Positions 52,801 to 64,000 of a DNA stretch of 64,000 bases are shown here, piece by piece. Each line of letters starts with the position of its first letter. The stretch's first letter is position 1. Made by a program: the position numbers and the translations under genes. The DNA comes from Mesoplasma tabanidae (GTDB taxonomy: Bacteria > Bacillota_I > Bacilli_A > Mycoplasmatales > Mycoplasmataceae). The notes under the pieces were generated by a model. That model made no database searches and had not been told where the DNA came from. It saw only the letters and a list, made by a program, of their open reading frames with translations. The stretch covers positions 248,001 to 312,000 of the forward strand of contig NZ_CP024969.1 of NCBI RefSeq assembly GCF_002804025.1. Direction: 5' to 3'.

Positions 52801-54934
52801 AGCAATTCCAATGATATTATCAAGTATTTTAGGAAATGGTGGTTCATCTGAAACTAATGACTGAAAAGAAGAAATTTTATCAGTTATATCAGCATCTGCT
52901 CCTGCATTTGTTCAAAATTATATTCAAGACCCTTCAAGAATTCAACAGTATTCATTTGGATATGGAGTTAAGAAAATATTTAAAGATAGTGAAACTTTTG
53001 CAACAAATATAAATGTTTCAAACGACAAATATAACGTGAAACTAACAGGTTTAGAGAAAAACCAGAAAGCATTCTCAATTAATGAAAAATTATCGAATAA
53101 ATTATTTGTTGATGACAAAACTTTGGGGAAAATTAATAAAGTAATTAATGGTGAGAAAACTGAACAAGATATTGTATTTAATAATTTTAAATATTATGAC
53201 AAAAACACAAACACACTAACTGTTCCAATAGCACCAAATAAACAAGCATTAAATAAATATAATTTAAAATCTGACAATGTAATATCTGATATTACAACAA
53301 AACAAAATCAACTGTTATTTGAACTTAATAAGAATGGTAAAACATCTTATCAAGTTTTACCAAAACAAGCTTGAATATATAATGACAAAGATTTTATTGA
53401 GTCAGATTATTATAAAAAATCTTGAATTCCTGAACAACAAAATGAAATTAAAAATAAAAGAACAGGTGTTAACATTAAAGACACAAATTACTTAAGTCTT
53501 TATGACTTGGATAATAATAAATTCACTTACAAATATCTTTACAAAGACGATAATACATTAGTTAATGATGCTTACTTATTTAATGATTTTGCTGTTGAAA
53601 ATGAACAAGGTTCATCTTATGTTAGACCATATTATCAATATCAAAATATTGAACTATACTTACCAAAAAACTTATTAAATCAAGAACAAGTAAATGGTTT
53701 TGACAAGTGAGCAAACTGAATAGATGGTTCAGCGAATAAGAAACTTGAAGGATACTATAATAATGAAATTAAGAATTCTGAAGTTCCTTTGGAAACTAAA
53801 AATGCTTGAGAATCTATGTATGGTGATGAAGTTAAAAATAGTGGTTATGTGAAAATAAATCCATATTCAATGGAATACAGTTTAACAAAAGAAGAATCAT
53901 TAAATAGAGGATTGGAAAATATTATTGATACTACTGGTGATAGTTCATGATATTTAAATTCAGTTAGATCAGGACTTCTTAAACAAGAAAATACAAAAGT
54001 AAATTATGTTAATAATGATTTAAAAATTAACTTAGAATCAGTTGGAAGTTTAGATTCATATAATGGAAGTGTTACGCTTGTTGATCAAGGATTGGCTAAC
54101 TTAATTGCAAATTATTCAATTTCTAGAAAATATGATGTTAATTATAATTTCTTTGAACCAGAAGTAGCATTTAAAGCTGGAGAAAAAATACCTAGTTCAT
54201 CAGGCACAATTATTTCTGTGTATGATAAATATTATGTTCATAATGACTTAGAAGATTTATTTGTTTCAAACTATGAAAAAATGTTAAATGGTGGTTATAG
54301 CTCATTAGCATACACTCAAATGATGTGAAACAATGCAAAATACTCTAATATAGCAGAACCAGTAGATTTAACAACTGGATTCTTACAAACAACAATTGAA
54401 AATAATGGTATTTTACTTCTTTCACAAAAACCAATAGGTAATATTTCTCAATCAGACTTACAACTACAAGTTCAAAATCAAAAATTATTAAGTACTGAAA
54501 AAGATCTGATTGCTCAAATTTCGCAATTAGCAATCTCTGTAGCAATGTTAATCATTGTAAGTGTTATTATAACTTCGTCTTTATTAATTATATTAATAGG
54601 TGATATATATATAACACATTATCAAAGATTTATGATTTTGATGAAATCATTTGGTTATTCAAATTGAAAAGTTCAAAAATATTCATTTGGTACAGTAACC
54701 ATACTTTCTGTAATTGGTTGAATTTTAGCAACATTACTAGCTTGTGGAGTAATAGCCATTGGTATATTAATGCTGAAATTGGCTGGATTTGCAGTACCGT
54801 TTATTATTTCTTGATGACCATTTGTAGCTAGTTTAGCTGTTGTATCTATTTCATATTTTGGAAGTTTAATCTTAATTTCTAAAAAAGTTAGAAATGGTGA
54901 TCCTGCTCGACTATTAATGGAAACTAACGAATAA
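49811..54934 (+). CDS. Giant FtsX-like ABC permease 1
   Basis: A 1707-aa membrane protein. A first transmembrane helix (about residues 22-45, IQFIIILILSFLSIFIL) is followed by some 560 extracellular residues. A first FtsX domain of three helices follows (about 610-735, with the coupling loop KANTKQIGILKALGVEPKN). Another helix near 790-810 leads to about 750 extracellular residues, then a second FtsX domain to the end (about 1570-1707). This is the MacB/LolC mechanotransmission plan with very large ectodomains. No ATPase gene is in the block. The frame is open from end to end with TGA read as Trp. Confidence 0.88.
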
Positions 54935-54945
54935 TTACAACTTTT

Positions 54946-54995
54946 AACTTATTATAACTTTTTGAATTATTCAAAAGGGTGTAATAAGTTTTTTT
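54946..54995 (+). terminator. Nested hairpin terminator between the permease genes
   Basis: Outer stem AACTTATTA/TAATAAGTT encloses a second hairpin around TTTTGAATTATTCAAAA, with T residues after the outer arm. Confidence 0.7.
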
Positions 54996-55005
54996 GCATG
55001 TATAG

Positions 55006-55011
55006 TATAAT
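55006..55011 (+). promoter_or_regulatory. -10 box of permease 2
   Basis: TATAAT in GTATAGTATAAT, 26 bases before the start. No clear -35 box. Confidence 0.5.
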
Positions 55012-55037
55012 TTTATTAAAGGGTTTAAGGCAAAGAA

Positions 55038-58000
55038 ATGAATAAATTTAGAAATAATTTTTTATTTTTTAAGCAAAGCTTAAAATCAATCTTCAAGTTT
55101 AAGATTCAGTTCTTAAGTATTTTATTATTGTCGTTTATGTCAGTGTTAGTTTTAACTAGTTCTTTAACAATTAGAGACAGACTTAATGATACATATAATT
55201 CAGTAGTTGGAAATGTTGAAAAATTTGACTATCAGCTTTCAGATCAGCTTTCTTTTATGAAAGGACAACCATCAACAAATAAAGTTTCAAAAGAGTTAAT
55301 GTTAAGTTTTTTGCCAAAAGATTCAAGAACTGTAATTGATTCGAATGAAACTATCAATATAAATTTTAATTCCATTTATGGGAGAACGTTTATTACAGAA
55401 GCCTTTGAAAAAGATAACAGAATGTTAAATACGTTTATTTCAAATACTTTTAATGAGGATGATTCTAGTAACTGAAATGCTTTTACTTCTACAGCATTTT
55501 TCTGAACTACAAGAATGTTAATGTTAGAAAGTTTTTATACTGACTTAGATCTTTACTATAATCATGATGATTCAAATGTTAATTATTTAAAAAATGTCCC
55601 AATCATTAGCTATATTGATGAAATTGATGATAAATCTTTTATTGAAAATGATCTTAATAACATTAAAAGTAATCTTTCTAAAATAAAATTTGATGAAAAA
55701 ATTAATGAAAATAATGAAAAATTTGAATTAAATGATTTAAATAATAGTAGAAATCAAATTAACGATGTTATTAATATTCAAAATAAAGATATCTATTTAT
55801 ACGCTTCAAATGCTTTTTCAAGTTTATTTGCTTTTATAAGAGAATTTTTGAATGATTCTAATTGAAAATTTGATAGAGCTTTTAGAGGAAAAACTTTATT
55901 TCAATTTATTACAGGTCAGGATTTAACAAAATGGAGTCAGAAAACTGAAAATTCAAATTGAATAGTCAATGAAAAAAACAAACTTGATGATGTTATTGAA
56001 ATTGGTAAAATTAAAGATAAAAATTATATATATGTTAACTCTTCTACTTCGAAAAATGATGTTTATCAAGAAATCAAAAAAAATGGTTTGAAAGGTAAAT
56101 CTACACCTATTGTTGCTTTTATAGACGAAAATAATAGAATAACAAAAGCATCTATTGAAAATATTAATTTAAATCCATTAAGTATGAATTCAAATAGCTT
56201 GAATGATGATTGGAGTGGTAAATTTAGTGCAATAAATAATTCCAATATGTCTGATCAATTTTTTGCAAGTTTATTTTCAGAAAGAAACATTGAATGAGTA
56301 ACTTGAAAGCAAAATAATTATTCAGCTTTTGAAGTTGACAGCCCATGAACAAATAATATGATAAATAATTATAGAACATTTTTAAAAATTGCAGCAGCGT
56401 ATTCGAATTTTGAAATAGAATTTAGAAAAGAATTCAGTATCTTTGATAATTTAAACCAAATACAATATAAAGCTGTAGTTTTAGATGAATATAATAAAAC
56501 TAATCTGAAAATTCTTAATGAAAATCAAGGTGGAAGGTTGCCTTTAAATAAGGGTGAAATTTTAATATCAGAACAATATGCAAAAGCGCATAATATTAAA
56601 AATAATTCAGAAATAAAGTTAGGTCCACAAGTTTTAACTGTTGTTGGTATAGCAACTGATACATTCTCTTACTATCCTATAGTTGATGAAAACGTTCCAG
56701 TTCCTCAATATAAAAACTCAGCTATTATATATGCCAGCGAAGCAACTTTTTTTCCAATAGTTGAAAATTCACAATCATCGTCAAGAGAACAAATAGTAAA
56801 TACAACAATTAATTATTTTTTATGGTCTAAGGATAAACAAGTAGAGAAAAATATTGAAAATTTCACTTCTTTCACTCCATTTTCAAAAAACATTAAAACT
56901 TTTAATGAATCAGCTTATAAAATGAATTGAACTCTTCAACCATCAATAGTTTCTGGTTTACTGATCATAATGATATCAATTTCTATTATTGTTGGGATTA
57001 CCTCATTATTAGGTGTTATTATTTATATTAAAAAAATGGTTAAATCAAATATAAAACAAATTGCTATTTTAAAAGCGCTGGGTGTTAATTCATTACCAAT
57101 TGCTTGCTCATATGCTGTTATTGGTTTAATAATTACATTATTGATAATACCTGCTGCATGAATTACTGGAACATTTATACAATTAGTTTTCATAAAAATG
57201 TTTGTACCCTATTTCAGTATTCAATTATCACAAATTTCAATATCATTATCATCACTATTAATAGGAGTATTTCTATTTGGCTTTGCAATAATTATACTTT
57301 CAGTTATTTTTGCATATATTGAAACAAGAGAAGATGTAACACTAATGTTAAACAAGGTTGGAAAAATTAAGCAAGAAGCATTATTAATAAATTGAATAAA
57401 TAGAGTTTTTGCAAACTCTAAATTTACTTTAAGATTTAGTTTAATTGTAAGTGCATCTGCAATTAAAAACACTACAACAACAGTTTTTGTTATTTTTATG
57501 TCATCATTTTTAGTTTTCTTTGGTTTATCAATTCCGGCTTTAGTTGAAACAACTAAAAATGGTTACTATAACCATTTAAACTATAGTAACCAACATAGAT
57601 TTGAAGATAATGTATATAATGCTCCATTATCAAAATCAACAATTAGTTATACAGAAGATTTATCAAAAATTGATTTAAATTTTAAATCTTCACCACTAAT
57701 GCAATATTATGCAAATCCAACATATAGTTATGATTCATCATTTGATGTTTCACCATTATCAAAATACATTTATTCTAAAAATCAAAATGGTACAAGTAGC
57801 ATAACAAATACTTTTAAATATATAGTTAATGATTCAAGCAACGCTGCAACAAGTTTAAACAATGATCAACTAAATCCTAATAGTACAGGATTGTTTCAAT
57901 TAGTTACAGAACAATTTGGTAATAACTTTGCCAATGGTATAGGTTCACAATTTAGTGTTGGTATGATTGATCAGGCACTAAATGTTATTATGAATTCATA

Positions 58001-60209
58001 TTATGATGCTACTGCATATGGAACAAATGCTTATTCAAGAATAAATAGTGACATTGAAAACTATAATAAGTTTAATATCATAACAAAAAACTTAACTGAT
58101 GCAATTCCAATGATCCTTGGAGCTATTTTAGGTGGTGGAGCTGGTGAATCATCTGGTAATTGAAAAGAAGACATTTTATCAATTATTTTAAAAAATGTTC
58201 CTCCATATGTTGAAAGATATTTGCAAAGTCCTTCACGTAAGGAACAATATGGTTTTGGATATAATGTTAAAAAAGTTACAAAAAATGAAGATTCTTTAGC
58301 AACAAATATTAGTGTTAAAACGAATGAATTTGATAATATTTCTTTAACAGGAATAAATGCTAATCAAAAAGCCTTTGATTTGAATAATAGCAAAATATTT
58401 TTAAGTGAAAAAACTGCTAGTGAAATTGAATTGCTTGTAAATAACCAATGAGATATGTCAAAATCAATTTTTGAAAATAATTTTGTTTACTATAATGCAA
58501 ATACAAAAACACTAACAATTCCTATAATGCCTAATAGTCAAGCAAAAAATAAATATGACTTATCACTTAATAAAGGTTTAGAAAATCAAAAAGTTGTTGC
58601 TAACCAACTTAAATTCAAAAGTAAAAATGACAATGAATTTTTAACTTTACCAAAACAAGCGTGAGTATATAATGACTCAGACTTTTTAAACTCAGATTAC
58701 TATAATAAAAATCTAAGTATTAAAGATTTAGACTTGGATATTCACAATTTTAGAACAGGTGCTTTGAAGGATACAACTTATTTAGACCCTGCAAATCTTG
58801 ACAATAATAAATTTACATACAAAATTCAATATTCTGAAGAAAACTCAAATGTGATATTAGATAATAGTGCATACATGTTTAATGATTTTGCAATTGATGA
58901 TAAGCAAAAGGGAATTAGTTATGTTAGACCATATTATCAATATGAAAATATTGAATTGTTTATTCCTGAAAATTTAATATCAAAAGACACTAACTGAGCA
59001 AATGAATCAACAAAGACACCAGATAAGTCTAAATATTTTAAAGAAAATATTGAAGCAACTGAGATACCAGAAAGCGTTAAAAATGCATGAGAAAGTATGT
59101 ATTCAGATGCTCAAGGTTCAAAGTATATTAAAATAAAACCATATTCACTAAGTTACAAAAGAACTGATTATAAAAATAAAGGATTAGGAAATATAATTGA
59201 AAAAGAGTCTAATTATGTATGATATGCAAGTGCGATGAGAGATAACTTATTAAAGCAAGAAAAAGATACTATTAAATATCTAAATTCAAATTTAAAAATA
59301 GATTATAAAGTTGTTGATATTTTAAATTCATATAATGCAAGTATGATTTTAATGGATCAAAAAATTGCTAACATAATTTCTAATTATTCATTAGTTAAAA
59401 AACAAGATGTTAAAAACAATGTTTTTGAAGATGATCCAAAAGTTAAAGCTGGTCATACAATAACTGATAATAATGGAAATAAAATAGTAAGTGAATTTGA
59501 CAGATACGAATTACATAACGATAATGATGATATCTATTTAAACGATTGAACAAAAATGTTATCTAATGGTGAAAAATCAATAAATTATAGTCAGTATATG
59601 TGAAGTAATATGAAATATTCAAATGTTGAAGAATCAATTGACTTGACAACAGGTATTTGACAAGGAACTTCAGAAAATAATGGACTACTAATGATAGGCC
59701 AATCACCAATTGGTAATATATCTGATAGTTATGTTAAAACAGGCATTATTAGTTCTAAACTACTTTCAACTGAAAAAGAATTGATAAAACAAATTACTGG
59801 TTTAGCAATTATTTTAGGAGCATTCTTTATTATAATTGTGATTATTACTGCATCATTATTAATAATGCTTATTGGAGATATTTATATAGCATCATTGCAA
59901 AGGTTTATGATATTAATGAAGTCATTTGGATATTCAAACTGAAAAACCCAGAAATATTCATTCGGAGTTGTTAGTGTGTTATCTATTCTGGCTTGACTAT
60001 TTTCAACATTATTAGCAGCAGGAGCGATGTCTTCAGTTTCATTAATATTAGCTTGATATGGTTTAGCAATTCCAATGGCTATAACTTGATGACCTTTTAT
60101 TGTATCAGCAATTATAATTGGTTTATCATTTTTTGGAAGTTTATCAGTAATAACAAGAAAAGTAAGAAAAGGTGACCCTGCAGGGTTATTAAATGAAACA
60201 CACGAATAA
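55038..60209 (+). CDS. Giant FtsX-like ABC permease 2
   Basis: A 1723-aa paralogue of the preceding permease, with the same layout: helix near residues 22-45, large ectodomain, FtsX domain near 635-780 (coupling loop KSNIKQIAILKALGVNS), helix near 818, second ectodomain, and final FtsX domain near 1585-1723. The ectodomains share blocks with permease 1, such as GGRLPLNKGEILISEQ, TEQFGNNFANGIGSQFS and SYVRPYYQY, while other parts have diverged widely. It has its own promoter and ends 9 bases before the DJ-1 gene. Two such half-transporters could pair as a heterodimer with an ATPase encoded elsewhere (inference). Confidence 0.88.
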
Positions 60210-60218
60210 GGAGTATTT

Positions 60219-60764
60219 ATGAAAAAAGTAGCAATAATTTTGCATAAGAATTTTGAAGAATCAGAGGCTATAGTAACAATTGATATTTTGAGAAGATCAA
60301 ATATTGAAGTTGATATTTATAATATTGATAACTCTGATTTTCAGGAAGGTTCTCATAATATAATTGTTAAAACAGATTTTAAAATGAAAAATTTAAAAGT
60401 TAATGAGTATGATGGAATAATTATTCCAGGTGGACCAGGAGTTAATGATTTATTTGACGACCAAGAATTATTAAATTTAATAAAAGAATTTAATAAAGAA
60501 CAAAAAATGGTAAGCGCAATTTGTGCTGCTCCACAAATCTTAGGACAAGCTGGTATTATTAATGATGTAAAAATTGTAAAATTTCCTTCATCAAATAAAT
60601 ACTTAGAAAAAGCTATTATTAGAGAAGAAAGCAGTTTAATTGATGGGAATATAATAACTGGGACTAGCATTGGTACAGTTGTTCCGTTTGCTTTAAATAT
60701 TATTGAATACCTTCAAGGCAAAGAACAAAAAGAAAAAATTAAACAACAACTTGTAATAATTTAA
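60219..60764 (+). CDS. DJ-1/PfpI family protein
   Basis: A 181-aa protein of the DJ-1/PfpI fold. It has the Glu in NFEESEAIVTIDIL near residue 14, GIIIPGGPGVNDL near 67 and the nucleophile elbow VSAICAAPQILG with Cys near residue 102. Proteins of this group act as glyoxalase III, chaperone or deglycase-like enzymes, and the exact activity cannot be deduced. It begins 9 bases after giant permease 2 with the site AAGGAG, so it may share its transcript. The terminator after it overlaps the ribosome site of the next gene. Confidence 0.88.
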   Translation: MKKVAIILHKNFEESEAIVTIDILRRSNIEVDIYNIDNSDFQEGSHNIIVKTDFKMKNLKVNEYDGIIIPGGPGVNDLFDDQELLNLIKEFNKEQKMVSAICAAPQILGQAGIINDVKIVKFPSSNKYLEKAIIREESSLIDGNIITGTSIGTVVPFALNIIEYLQGKEQKEKIKQQLVII

Positions 60765-60766
60765 CA

Positions 60767-60800
60767 AAATTACCTTACTTATATAGTGAGGTGATTTTTT
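60767..60800 (+). terminator. Terminator whose 3' arm contains the next Shine-Dalgarno
   Basis: AAATTACCTTAC (60767-60778) pairs with GTGAGGTGATTT (60786-60797) with two G-U pairs, followed by T residues. GAGGTGA at 60788-60794 is also the ribosome site for the TTG start at 60801. Confidence 0.75.
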
Positions 60801-62624
60801 TTGAAGTTAGTTAAACAAACATCATATCAAGATTGTGGTGCAGCTTGCATAGCAATGATGATAAATCACTTTTACAAATACGAAATTGATCTTCAACAAA
60901 TTAAATTTTACTTATCAATTAATGATGATGAAATTAGTTTTTATGACATTATTGATTTAGCTAGTAATTTTTATTTAAAAGGCGATGCTTTCAGGATTGA
61001 ACAAGATTTTTTAGAACTTAGAAATAAAACACCTTTTTTAGCACAAGTTGTTAATTCTGATGGTTTATTACATTTTGTAATTATAAAAGAAATATTGCAA
61101 GATGATTTAGTAATTTATGACCCTAGTAAAGAGAAAAAACAAAAGCAATCTTTAACAGATTTTTTAATTACTTTTAACAATAATGTAATTACATTTAAAC
61201 CAAATATAAAAAAGTTTAATACAGATTTTAAATTTAATTTCAAAAGAGCAATTAATATATTTGGATTTGATTTTATACTTTATCTATTAATAAGTCTAAT
61301 TTCGACTTTTTTATTTATTATAGATACTCAGTTTTTGCAAATGTATTCAAATTCTCTTAATAAAAATGAACAAGATTTTTTAATCTATTTATTTCCTGTA
61401 ATTTTGTTAGTTTTAAATATTTTGTTTAAAAATATTTCAATGCGAATATTAAATAACGAGTTTAAAAAAAGAAAGCAAAAATTATTAGCAAAAATGCTCA
61501 AACTAATTGAAACAAAACATATGTCTGATCTTTTTTATCTTTATCAAGAAATAAATTGAGTTTCTAAGTATGAAAATTACAGTCTTAAAAGTAGTTTTGC
61601 ATCAATTATTTCAGAGGCGATCAGTTTATTATTTATATATTTTATTGCTAAAGAAATATTTTTATTAATTCTTATAGCTGATATTTTATATATTGTAATT
61701 AATACATGGATAAATCAAATTGCAACTAAGGAAATATCTAATTCAGATAGAGAATGATTTATGTTTTTAAATAACATTGATTATATTAAAAATACTGGTA
61801 ATGAATGTCAAGCATTTGATGAAGTCTTAAAACTTAATCAAAAAGAAGAAAGTAACACAGTGAATAATAATTTTATTGAATTTTGAGATAAATTAAGTTT
61901 AATATTTGTTTATATTATTAGCTGAATGCTATTAAGGCAAGGAAATTTGAATTTTTCATTGTTCTTTATAATTTTATTATTAAAAAGTTTTAGCAAAGCA
62001 AATATTTATAATGTTGGTCAAACTATTTTAGGTTTTAACAAATATAGAATATCTATTATTAAGTTCGAAAAAATATTCATTGATACTAAACTAATAAAAT
62101 TTGATGAAAAAATAACTAATATTAAAATTTTATTAAATAACGAAAAAAGAACAATTGAATTTAAAAATAAATTAAATATTGAAAAAACAAATATTGATCT
62201 AGCAAATATAAATAAAACAAAAAGTGATATAAACATTGAGGTATATATAAACAATAAAAATATAAATAATTTAAGAGGATCAGACATACGCAAGCAAATG
62301 TATTATGCAAAAGACCAAAAGATAAACTTTGGAACTATCTATCAAAATATTGCAATTAAAAAAGCAAGTAAAATAAATGTATTTAACATCAAAGAAATAA
62401 AAGACATTTTAGATAGACATTTCATTAAGATAACAAAACTTGTTAAACCTGAAACTTATACTCAAATTGAAAAAGAAATTATAAAGTTATTGAGTATTTT
62501 TTATATTGATAAAAAAGTTATATTAATAAAAAATGATTTTCAAATATTAACTTTTGATGAAATAATTTTAGTTTTATCTATCTTTACCAAATTAAATGAT
62601 GATAAATTTGTAATTTTATCTTAA
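60801..62624 (+). CDS. C39-peptidase ABC protein with degenerate ATPase domain
   Basis: A 607-aa protein with a TTG start. Residues 1-130 are a C39 peptidase domain: oxyanion Gln and Cys in QDCGAACIAMM, His in LLHFVIIKEI and Asp in VIYDPSKEK. Transmembrane helices follow (about 150-420), as in SunT/LagD-type exporters that cut double-glycine leaders. The last 180 residues keep the outline of a nucleotide-binding domain (LRGSDIRKQMYYAKDQ, FGTIYQNIA), but no Walker A GxxGxGKS/T, no LSGGQ and no DE Walker B remain. It probably cannot hydrolyse ATP. No precursor-peptide gene is obvious nearby. Confidence 0.85.
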
Positions 62625-62655
62625 AATTAATATATTAAAGTTAAAAGGAATAAGA

Positions 62656-63165
62656 ATGGTAAATATTGATTTTATAAATGAGACTAAATTAAAAGTAAAA
62701 AAATGAGAAAAATTAGCTGAGGAAATAATAAGTTCAGGCATTAAATATTTAAACATAGAAAATAAAATAAATTTATCTATAACTTTTTTAGACAGTGAAC
62801 CCGCTCAAAAAATAAATCAAGAATATCGAAATCACTCATATATTCCTGACGTAACATCATTTCCTGTAGAAATGTCGCCACAAGAAATAAAAGCTCTTGG
62901 CTATCAAGAAATTGGTGATATATTCATTTGTATAGAAGAAGCTGAAAGAAAAAGCATAAAATATCAACATACGCTTAAAGAGGAAATGGGATTTTTATTT
63001 ACTCATGGTTTTTTGCATTTATTAGGTTATGACCATGAAACAAATGAAAATGAGGAAGAAGAGATGTTTTTTATTCAAGATGAGATACTAAAATTGAACA
63101 AAATAAATTACACAATAAAATTTACAGAAGAAGATTATAAAGAGATAGAGGACAAACATGAGTAA
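62656..63165 (+). CDS. ybeY: Endoribonuclease YbeY
   Basis: YbeY is a zinc-dependent endoribonuclease that works in 16S rRNA maturation and ribosome quality control. The 169-aa protein has the metal motif THGFLHLLGYDHE near residues 113-125 (His-x3-His-x5-His), preceded by the DVTSFPVEM region and GDIFICIEEA. The ATG at 62656 follows AAAAGGAA. It overlaps era by 8 bases, the conserved ybeY-era order of Firmicutes. All three metal His residues are present. Confidence 0.95.
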
Positions 63166-64000
63166 AATTAAATCAGGATTTATATCAATAGTGGGAAGAC
63201 CAAATGTGGGGAAATCAACTTTATTAAATAAAATTATTGGTCATAAGATTTCAATAGTCACAAATAAAGCCCAAACCACAAGAAATAATATTAGAGGTAT
63301 TTTGACAGAAGAAAAATATCAATTAATTTTTGTTGATACTCCTGGTATTCATACTTCAAAAAACCAAATTGACAGGTTTATGAATTCAAGTGCAATGAGA
63401 AGCATGAAGGAAGTTGACGTAGTTGTTTTTATGGCACCAGCTGATGAAACAATTGGTAAAAATGATTTATTTATTTTAAATGAGTTATCTAAAAAGTCTG
63501 ATATCAAAAAAATTCTTGTAATTTCAAAAGCGGATGTAGTAAGTAAAGAAAAATTATTTTTAAAAGCTACTGAATGAAACACGTATGAACAAATTTTTGA
63601 TGAAATCATAATTACTTCATCTACTGAAAACATTAATATTGACAAATTAATTGAAACTATTGTTAATTTTTTACCTGAAACTGGACATTATTTTTATGAT
63701 GAAGATTCAATAACTGATCAACCCAATCGTTTTGCAATCAGAGAAATTATTAGAGAAAGTGTGCTTTTAAAGGCAGGGCAAGAAGTCCCACATTCAGTTG
63801 CTATATTAGTTGATGAGCTTGAAGAAACAGAAGATGAAATTAATATTGTAGCTTCAATTATTGTTGAAAGAAAATCACAAAAAGGAATTATTATAGGTCA
63901 TCAAGGTAAAAAAATTAGTGATATTAAATACAAATCAAGAAAACAAATAAGAGAACTTTTTGAAAAAGAAGTAAATCTTGAACTATTTGTGAAAGTTCAA
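63158..64000 (+). CDS. era: GTPase Era, N-terminal part
   Basis: Era is a GTPase that binds the 16S rRNA 3' end and assists 30S assembly. The 281 codons in the window cover the GTPase domain (SIVGRPNVGKSTLLN, NKAQTTRNNIRGI, VDTPGIHTSKN, ISKADV), the linker with FAIREIIRESVL and the start of the KH domain (ERKSQKGIIIGHQGKKI). The gene runs off the right edge with only the last few residues missing. It starts inside the end of ybeY. The normal G4 NKxD is SKAD here, which many Era proteins tolerate. Confidence 0.95.

Noticed and set aside
49811-60209. Recent tandem duplication of the permease gene
   Set aside because: The proteins share layout and scattered blocks but differ widely in sequence, length and codons, so the duplication is old.
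60801-62624. C39 protein as an active bacteriocin exporter
   Set aside because: The ATPase motifs needed for export are missing and no leader-peptide gene was found nearby.

Overview
The window is low-GC, gene-dense DNA from a wall-less mollicute that reads TGA as tryptophan. Almost every gene contains in-frame TGA codons at positions where its family has Trp, for example the WPKARH stretch of TrmB and the AWEEPFGP stretch of GapN, while TGG is rare. Gene content and order (plsX-rnc-smc, ftsY-ylxM, prpC-prkC-rsgA-rpe-thiN, hinT behind two lipoprotein genes, GapN, MgtE, Pst) suggest the Mesoplasma/Entomoplasma/Spiroplasma side of the class. That placement is inference from gene content, not from a phylogenetic marker.

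Layout. 1-6410: end of an MgtE-type transporter, trmB, an anchored protein of unknown function, then a tight signalling and metabolic run (prpC, prkC, rsgA, rpe, thiN) with overlapping or nearly touching genes. 6411-10313: accessory stretch with two nearly identical 1107-bp IS30-family elements in the same orientation. Each sits in the loop of a terminator hairpin between convergent genes. Between them lie a coiled-coil protein, tRNA-Leu(CAA) and a membrane protein; rpmB follows. 10470-24647: Asp23-like protein, fakA, plsX, rnc, smc, a complete phosphate uptake operon (pstS, a fused pstC-pstA, pstB, phoU), ftsY, ylxM and a YmdB-type phosphodiesterase. 24735-33460: metK, a membrane protein, a two-gene ABC transporter whose Shine-Dalgarno lies in a hairpin loaded with 16 A residues, an M13 peptidase, trmFO, ung and a YhaM-type exonuclease. 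33530-38870 (minus strand): two large lipoproteins and a HIT protein joined by one-base TAATG overlaps. 39023-47152: sufS-sufU, 5-formyl-THF cyclo-ligase, a MerR regulator, aldo/keto reductase, pgi, dUTPase, an SpoU methyltransferase and gapN. 47294-62624: an 828-aa lipoprotein, two giant FtsX-type permeases (1707 and 1723 aa) with no ATPase, a DJ-1/PfpI protein and a C39-peptidase ABC protein whose nucleotide-binding domain is degenerate. 62656-64000: ybeY and the start of era.

How the parts work together. Three MerR-type promoters with 19-bp spacers and a shared dyad precede merR, the aldo/keto reductase and the distant gapN. This points to a small regulon that probably answers reactive carbonyl or aldehyde stress. 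The Pst operon is self-contained. The 47-62 kb block is dominated by envelope proteins and is the most unusual part of the window. Most transcription units end in obvious U-tailed hairpins. No stretch longer than 300 bases lacks a gene, and I found no CRISPR array, rRNA or replication origin.
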